Below, in pieces: positions 56,701 through 64,000 of a stretch of DNA of 64,000 nt. Source of the DNA: Pempheris klunzingeri (taxonomy: Eukaryota; Chordata; Actinopteri; Acropomatiformes; Pempheridae). Under the pieces are notes generated by a model that ran no database searches, was not told the DNA's origin, and worked only from the letters and a program-made list of their open reading frames with translations. Each line of letters begins with the position of its first letter. The stretch's first letter is position 1. The stretch covers positions 25,476,167 through 25,540,166 of the forward strand of contig NC_092018.1 in assembly GCF_042242105.1 (NCBI RefSeq), in the 5' to 3' direction. A program made the translations under genes and the position numbers.

Positions 56701-58930
56701 GGAAGTTGCGTTCCTGTGTCTCTTACCTTCGCTGGAGGTCAGCTGACTTTTCAGCTGGTTGTACCTGTCAGCTTTGGGCGGCAGCGGCGGCTGGGTCTCT
56801 TTGTCGTCCAGGCCGTCCAGACTGCTTTTGGACTACATGGAAGAACAGCAGGGTGTTAAAAGCATCCAGAACAGGTGGGGCAACAGCAGAGGAATTAGAC
56901 GGAGCATGTGTTAGTGTTGGGGATGCACCAACACAACTCTCGCAGATGGTTGTAGGGTAGCAAAGCTGCACTAGGCAGCTGCTCTACTTGAGCTTAAATG
57001 TATTCTTTTTCTGACTAATGAAGTGGAAATGGGGAAAGGAAATGAACAGTTGTTTCTCTCAGTAGAGCATTAATTTGGTCATATTTTGATTGAGCATTAC
57101 ACTTCTATAACAATGTCAGACTCCTGATGGAGAATTAATTTAAAAAAAAATCAGTGTGACAGAACCAGAGATGTCTTCTTTTTTATTCCACGCATTCTTC
57201 ATCCTCATCAAAAACCTGGTGACTACATTAACTACAATGCAACTGGACTGCAGACAGTTCATGCAGAGATTCGGCTGCGCTGTGCTACAGTAGTGGGGAC
57301 AGACGATAACTACTATGCCTGTAAGGACAATGAATTAGCAACACCAACCAATTACAAACTGTTAACTTTAACAATAAATGGCATGAACGGAAACCAACGG
57401 CTGCATATCTGTGAATCACTCAGCTTTGATGTCAAGTGCCTAATAATATCCTTTTAATGAAAAAATGACTTGAATGTAATAATCCCAAAAATAATCCTGT
57501 TACATGTTGCCTTGAGTAGGAGCTTGTTTGGGAAATGGGAAACTAGGAACAGAACTGTGACTACAACCCATTATACGTTTGTGAAACGAGACTATGGGAA
57601 GAAACCAAAGCAAGAGAAAACGGTTACACCACTGCAGATGAAGGACTAAATGTAGGTCAGTCGGATGATGGAGTAAGAGAGAAATAACAGCGAAAAAGCT
57701 CTGTAGTAATTGTGAACACTCACCTTGGAGCTGACGATGGTGCTGTGGATGCCGTTGTCGCTGACCTTGATGGTGATTTGTCTGTCTGACAGGTCAGGTC
57801 TAATGAATGGGGGCTGAATTTTCATATGGGGCTTTTTCCTCGGGTCCAACATGTACCTGCAGAGGAATGGCATGAGTAAAAACAGCCTCTTTATTGTCAC
57901 GTTCACACTACTTTTCAATTTTCAGTTTTCATATGTATGGTGCAGCAGTCAGCATTGGCATTATACTTGCAACAGTGTCCACTGCCTCTTAGGAAGCAAC
58001 CAGGATGACAAATTTGCAACTCTGTCACAGCCAAACCAGCACAGGCAAATTCTTAATGTAGTCTCACTGCAGCCTAAATCTTTAGAATTTAGTCTTTATT
58101 TCTACATGAAAAATACTGTTTCCTGTATCTTATGTTCACCTAGAATAGCTTCTATAATGTTATGTGCAGTGAGGCTTGAGATTCTTTATGAATAAATGGA
58201 AATAAAAACAATGCCAGTTTATATTCCATGGGATTGTTACATATGTATATACAGATATATGAAGTGATGTATGTACTGAACATGTATGCCCATCTATGAA
58301 ATAAAACATATCGAAATGTACAGTAAAACAGGTAACAATGACAATGTGATCTCAGCACTCACTCCTCTCTTACTGCACCTTATCTCCCTTCCACAGATAT
58401 ACAGCAGAGTACTATGATGAAATTAGCAAAGCACTTTGAATAATCCCATTTGGCTGGTTACACACTTTAAAACAGACATGTCCAACACCACTTCCTAAGT
58501 GAGTCTTACAAGGTTTTTGTTTTAATGTTTAATGTCAGTGACTCGATTAATGTTTAATAGTTAGCATGAAAACTTGGGAAGTAACATTTGGCATATTTTC
58601 CGAGCCGTCTTCACATATTTCAAGTAATCAACTCCAACATATGAAAAGCCCACGGCACTAAATGAATGGCACTGATCTGCTGCGGCACTGCTGATTATTA
58701 AAAGATTCTTCTGACATTTCATTCACTTTCAGTCAGGTCCAACATGCTTTGAGTGGTTCAGTAAATAAAAAGCCTTCCACTGGGGACTAGGCAACAACTT
58801 TGAAGGAAGATGCTTGTAACAGCATTTCACCCCCACCTGCTGTTGTCTCTCTGCAGTCACACTGTTGATTTTTATGGAATGGGATTTGTCCCTATAGGTT
58901 GTAAAACTGGCGTTCTGGGTTTTACCCATG

Positions 58931-58972
<42 letters not shown>

Positions 58973-60704
58973 AAGCACGTTGACTAGCTCTGTGCTTTGT
59001 TTCTCATTAACTGTTGTTCTACAGAGTGATTCAATTCTCTCAGCCATCTGCCTCCCCCCGGGGTTGCTGGCTGCTTTCATACAGAACTGGATACACACCT
59101 CCACAACCATCTAAGAGCATGTGCATACACACACATAAATGCTGCCAACTGTGTTACTATTGCAGCTATTGCGATGGTGCTACGGCATGGATGGCATGGG
59201 CTTTTATTGGCCCTGGTACACATGCATATGCATAAGAGTGCATCTGCATAAAAACACACAAACAGCGGCACTCATTAAAAATCATTAGGAGTTAAATCTG
59301 CACTGACAGAAAAAACCCTGGAAAGCATCTACTGCATACATACATACACACACATGCAGCATTATAAAGCATCTTACCTAGGTGCCAGGGGACTGCATAA
59401 GACATACTCCACGTTGCCACAGCAACCCCTGGTGAAGGGATTTACTCCTCCACGAAACTTGCCCGTCACCTGAGGAACACAACGCCTTGTTTAGATCCAG
59501 CAGCAAGGGAAGCACAAGGCCACAGTGCACACACACACACACACACACACTTTTCCATACACACAGGGGGCTACTGCTTGAATACAAAATAGGTGATTCA
59601 TGTTGTTGAAGCATCACATAATTAGTGCATATGGGATTATTCGTACGGCTGCTGTGTTGGCCCTTTTACTGGCTGTTTTTACTATCTTTAATGAGGTAAA
59701 TCTGTTTCTGTGCCCAGTTGCCAACAGTCAGGCGGCTCCGGGCGTGAATGTTTGGACCAGTGTCAGTGTGGAACAGGGCTGCACGGCTCTGTTGATCTTC
59801 GCTGGATAAACAACAGACGAATGATTGTTTGTGTGTGTACTTTCAGAACAAGCTCCTCTGCTGGTCCCTCCTCACCTGTTCGTTGGTTGTTCGACCTCGA
59901 GCAACAAGCACCATATGGAAACCTGTGAGTCCCATGACTGGAATAAAGAAAAGCCCTGCGATGCACATCACCACTAGACTGGACACAAAGGTCAAGCTCA
60001 ACAACAATATAAAGGTGACAAGAAGACGAGCTGATGTATTGTAACAACCATTGACTCCGCTAGAAGGACAAAGCTAACAGCACCAAACGCTTGTCCACTC
60101 AGGAAACATTATTCTGAAAAATAAGATGAACAAGCTCAAGTGCTCATTTAAAAAAAAAAAAAAAAAAACAGAAGTAGGCTTTGCAGTGTGATTTCCAGTG
60201 AGTGAAAGGATACGTGACAGTGGTGTGCAGTGCTCCCAGTCTCTCTCGGTGGTGGAGGACAAAGATGAGGCCGAAGGAGAAAACTCCCACCATGTGGATG
60301 CTCAACGACAGCAGGAAGAGGAAGAAGTAGCGATAGTTCCTCCTCCCGATGCAGTTGTTCACCCAGGGACAGTGGTGGTCGAAGTCCTGAGGGAGGAGGG
60401 AGGGAGTCACACTTGTGTTTGCTCCTTGTGTCGCTAGTCAGACATTGAGCCTTAATAAATAATAAAACATAGGAGGATACAACGCGGTGTAATTCTGCAG
60501 CCTGTGTGTAGGAGTGTATTAACGTCCTGATGTGTGTGTCTTACGTTTGTACGACCAAAATGAGGATTTGACAGCCAGTACTGACGACTGTATTTTACGG
60601 TTGAAGCTGCCAAAAGCTTTATGTTTATGCTTGATGTTTATGCCAGTAATTATGATCTTTAATGATGACTGTTTTTTTTGTGCTAAAAACACAGATATAT
60701 CAAA

Positions 60705-60775
<71 letters not shown>

Positions 60776-63465
60776 TTTTCAGTGTTTGTCTAGAATCTTG
60801 ATTCTTGGCAACACGTCGTATGTACAAACAAACTACATCACATATCATATCAAACATGCCCAGTGCAAACAGGATCACATAGTTGATAAAAAGCTAATAT
60901 TGACTACCTTGATGTTTATTTAGATTTTGGTGTCTGCATGTAATTGCGTTTGTATCCCCCACCCACACACCCACACACACACACACACACACACATACCT
61001 CCACACAGTTGTCACAGACGCTGCAGTGCGAGCAGCGAGGCGGCCTGTAGAAGTGACAGGTAGCGCACCACTTCATCCGGACCTGAATGCCCTTGATCTC
61101 CACATTCTTGTAGAGCGGCGCTCGGAAATCATCGTCCTTGTCCTCGTCTTCATCCGCTGCAAAACACACACACACACACAGATGGGCACATTAGCAGAAC
61201 AGATGCATATTGTGTGTGTGAGGAAAACAGTCACAAACGCAGGGGAAAAAAAGGATGATTCTGATTTCTGTATCTCAGTGAAGCTCACCCCTCTGCTGGG
61301 GGCCTGCAGAGAGAAATGAACATTAAAGACATGACCTGCTCCTTCAGGCCTGTTTTTAACATTAAGACTGATGAACAAGCACCCCCATAACTTCATACAT
61401 TATCAGAATGGAGGCTTTTTTATTAGGGTTAAACCTCTAACCCAGGCCAAGCTGGTTCCTTGCTCTGACACAACCATAAGCCCATAAGCTCTAAACTACA
61501 GTGGCAGAGTACAGCAGTGGCATTTCTGCTGTCCTGCAGTCAATCAAAGTGTTTATGAGAGCCTTTGTACAGGGTGCCACTTTCCTGCGACTGAGAGCTT
61601 TTTGCTTTGGAGCTGCTGTGCAAAATAAAATGTCTTTCAGCTGATCAAAGGGCACTTTCAAATGATCTACACGGTGCTCCAACCTGAGAAAATAATTTCA
61701 CAGTATAATAATAACTACAGGGAGATCCAGGTACACACACATACACACACAAAGAGAAAAAAAAGAGAAGACAAAGGTACAGCACAGAAATAAACAGTAC
61801 CACAAGCCAAGATTGCTCTGTTATTATGGCTGTCAAGTCTCTTCAAATAGATTTTAAAGGTAAACCGCCTGCCAAACCAACAAACACAAAAAGCAGCTAC
61901 GCCTGCGTCTCCTCTGACAGCTTCTTTTCTGTAAACGCTCCATGTGTAGACTATCCATCAGACAAAGCAGTGGCCTAGTTCATACAAAATACAGTTACAC
62001 TGCAAAAATAACATGCAGTTTGGTTCAATTACAGCTTTGGCCTGACATAAGAGAAACAAATTCACTATGACCTGAAGTATTTTCACCTCTTTTTACTGAA
62101 ATTGTTGATTTGCATTAACAGCTCTTTTACTCATTTATTCCTGATGAATTTCTCATGTCTACTTACACCTCATTGCATCTAAATACATGTAGTGTCTCAA
62201 TCTTTATCAAGTACATTTCAGGCTAAACCCTGTTATCACCTTTCATGTTAAACTGTGTTCATCTTCAAACATACCTGCTGGTGGTATAAAACTATAGAAT
62301 TTAGTCCTAACATTTTCTTTCAACATCCTCTGGGATCAAAGACAAAATATTTTTTCTGGCACGCTGCACTTCTCGCGGGTCAAATCCAATTAAATGAAAG
62401 TCACCACATCACCACATCCCCATGTCACAGTGGGATACAGTTGTGGCACAACTCTACAGTGTGTTAAACTTCAAAGTCAGATCCTGCATAATGTCAGAGC
62501 ACCTTTTAACCACGGGAAACTTTTCCAACAGACAATGTCACTGAGTTCTGCTAAGTGAAGTACATTTTGCAAAATTGCACTAAATTGTGAAAATTGCAGA
62601 ACCTCCTGATGTTTTTTTGCTTGTATCTGTGTAGCTGTTAGCCACGGTCATCTCTCTCTTCTCTCTATTACCTCACTTTGCAGTTTCGGCAAAAAAGAAA
62701 ATGACAATAAATTGCAGTGCCATTCGTCGATGACCTGAATGGAGAAATCCTTGGTGCACACCAACCTTTCATTCTCACTTTTATAATCTGGATGATGGAG
62801 TGATTTTCTGAGCAGTTCATGGCTCTGTCAGTTCTTTTCTTTTTTTTTTTTTTTTAAGTCAAAACTTTACTGGTGGGTCTGCTGCCTTTGAGATATATAA
62901 TCAAGAGAAAACTCCTCGTCCCTCGGTAGTCTATAAAACCCAGCAGGGCAGTGGAAGCAGAAGGCCACCGTCACCTCTGGGGAGGCAGATAACCCGCACT
63001 TCATACAACCTAATGATTATTACCCTTTTATGGGGAGAGAGAGACAATTCCTTATCATTTACTAGCGCATTACAAACATCCCTGGGGATGAGTTCAATCA
63101 TCATTACTTAACCCAGATAGCGCCAAGCACAAGAGGCCTGAATCAGTCAGCACGGCTTGTTTGACAGGCTGAGCAGCTGAGAGATACTCAATACTGCCTG
63201 CTACATGAAACCTTGTATAACTTCCTGCATGTAGAGCATGCTGACTTTAACAGGCTGTATGGCTGATAATGGGGTAGTGGGTTTCCCCAGAATTCTGCTG
63301 TGTTAAAAACACCATTTACACCTTCACCAGCATGCGTACAAACCTCTGGGGTAAACACCAGGGTCCATGAAGGTTGCCATGCTGAAGTTGGCCAAGACGA
63401 AGAGGAAGACCAGGCCATTGTAGAGGGGCACAGCGGGAGAGATTACCTTCGTCAACCAGGGGCAC
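53712..63465 (-). CDS. zdhhc8: ZDHHC8 palmitoyltransferase, partial (exon 1 beyond right edge)
   Basis: Ten exons on the minus strand: 63465-63344, 61156-60999, 60386-60214, 59978-59876, 59469-59378, 57856-57724, 56832-56727, 55650-55544, 55382-54319 and 53844-53712. They encode 729 residues ending in TGA; the missing exon should add about 36, giving nearly the human 765. The enzyme S-palmitoylates membrane proteins at the Golgi and in neurons. Exon 2 holds a transmembrane helix ([20 protein letters not shown]). Exon 3 holds the cysteine-rich zinc segment ([18 protein letters not shown]), and exon 4 [12 protein letters not shown] plus helix 3. Exon 5 holds helix 4, the TTxE motif being RTTNEQ. 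The long cytosolic tail is disordered, with [20 protein letters not shown] in the 1.06-kb exon, and ends TTYEISV, a class I-like PDZ ligand. Intron 4 is only 235 bp. Confidence 0.95.
58934..58971 (+). repeat. (TG)n microsatellite
   Basis: About 19 TG units in zdhhc8 intron 6 (between the exons at 59378 and 57856). Confidence 0.95.
59528..59550 (+). repeat. (CA)n microsatellite
   Basis: About 11 CA units in the zdhhc8 intron between the exons at 59876 and 59469, some 60 bases before the latter. Confidence 0.9.
60150..60168 (+). repeat. poly(A) run (poly(T) in zdhhc8 sense) in intron 4
   Basis: Nineteen A on the plus strand, T on the transcribed sense. It begins 45 bases after the exon 4 donor inside a 235-bp intron. 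Confidence 0.9.
60711..60770 (+). repeat. (AT)30 microsatellite
   Basis: Sixty uninterrupted bases of AT in zdhhc8 intron 3. It can extrude as a cruciform and its true length is likely variable. Confidence 0.95.
60963..60994 (+). repeat. (CA)n at zdhhc8 exon 3 donor
   Basis: Plus-strand CA units; in zdhhc8 sense they are TG units that begin inside the donor itself (GAG|GTATGTGTGTG, exon ends at 60999). Confidence 0.9.
61161..61181 (+). repeat. (CA)n at zdhhc8 exon 3 acceptor
   Basis: In zdhhc8 sense a TG tract lies right before TTTTGCAG|CGG (exon starts at 61156), replacing the usual C/T-rich polypyrimidine tract. Confidence 0.9.
61182..63343 (-). other. zdhhc8: zdhhc8 intron 2
   Basis: About 2.2 kb with no coding content recognised; it includes a T-run near 62840-62857. 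Confidence 0.7.
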
Positions 63466-64000
63466 CTAGAGACACAAACAAAGGAGCAGAGATTAGGATT
63501 CTTTCTGCCTATCACGTGGCACCAAATCACATTCAGTCACATTTTAATTATTGATGTGATGTGATTCTCTTGTTCAAGTATGAGTGACCATGACATATTG
63601 AAATGTGCCTTTTCAAATGAGCCCTCTCATCCTACTCTTATGAGTCTTGGTAATAAAGTGGAGTGATAATCACGACAGGAAACATAAGGAGAGTGACTTA
63701 GAGCATGCTTGGTATTTATACAATAAAAAGAAATGGATGTGCCTCAAAGACAATTGCTTGCTTCCTTCATGCTTCCTCCTTATTTAGGTGTCCATCTTAA
63801 AGAATAGAAAGATGACAGCACCATGAAGAGAATGACAGCGCCACGCCCATCTGAGCATGTAAACCAAGCTGAGGTGACGCTGCAGTGGTCTACTGTTAAA
63901 CGGCTTTTCCCATCAGCCAGTTTTTGGCCAAACTACACCCAGTGACACAGGACACTGCCACATGGCAGGAGGGGACTTTGGCTCTCTGTGATGACAGTTA
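63466..64000 (-). other. zdhhc8: zdhhc8 intron 1, 3' part
   Basis: No start-codon exon was found before the window edge; the first zdhhc8 exon must lie further right. Confidence 0.7.

Noticed and set aside
60532-60801. 89-aa open frame
   Set aside because: Mostly the (AT)30 microsatellite translated as Tyr-Ile repeats.

Overview
This is a teleost fish nuclear genome window, probably from a percomorph. It carries five multi-exon vertebrate genes with GT-AG introns. Several short interspersed repeats look like families I know from perch-like fish, and microsatellites are common. All five genes have clear human counterparts. Their order and orientation match human 22q11.2 (DiGeorge region): TANGO2(+) - DGCR8(+) - TRMT2A(-) - RANBP1(+) - ZDHHC8(-). 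I rebuilt each coding sequence exon by exon, checking splice phase and stop codons.

Layout. 1-9480: no coding exon recognised; by synteny this should be upstream or intronic to arvcf, with a CpG-richer block at about 7500-8560. 9480-29390: tango2, with a non-coding first exon, 8 coding exons and 275 aa; its long introns hold most of the mobile-element relics. 30600-40455: dgcr8, with 13 coding exons and 782 aa. Its 5' UTR and first coding exon carry two hairpins matching the human mir-3618 and mir-1306 loci. 40455-44870: trmt2a on the minus strand, 11 coding exons, 615 aa. 44870-45490: short head-to-head promoter region shared by trmt2a and ranbp1 (the mammalian Htf9 arrangement). 45489-50695: ranbp1, 6 coding exons, 217 aa. 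50960-64000: zdhhc8 on the minus strand, 10 coding exons; exon 1 with the start codon lies beyond the right edge.

The genes do not form one pathway but share chromatin and transcription units. dgcr8 and trmt2a converge with almost touching 3' ends. trmt2a and ranbp1 diverge from one promoter. ranbp1 and zdhhc8 converge. The most interesting biology is the pair of Microprocessor-type hairpins in the dgcr8 mRNA, placed on either side of its start codon. Also worth a look are the trmt2a leader, where the choice of splice acceptor gives either an N-terminal extension or a uORF overlapping the start codon, and the TG repeats hard against both splice sites of the zdhhc8 exon that encodes the cysteine-rich domain.
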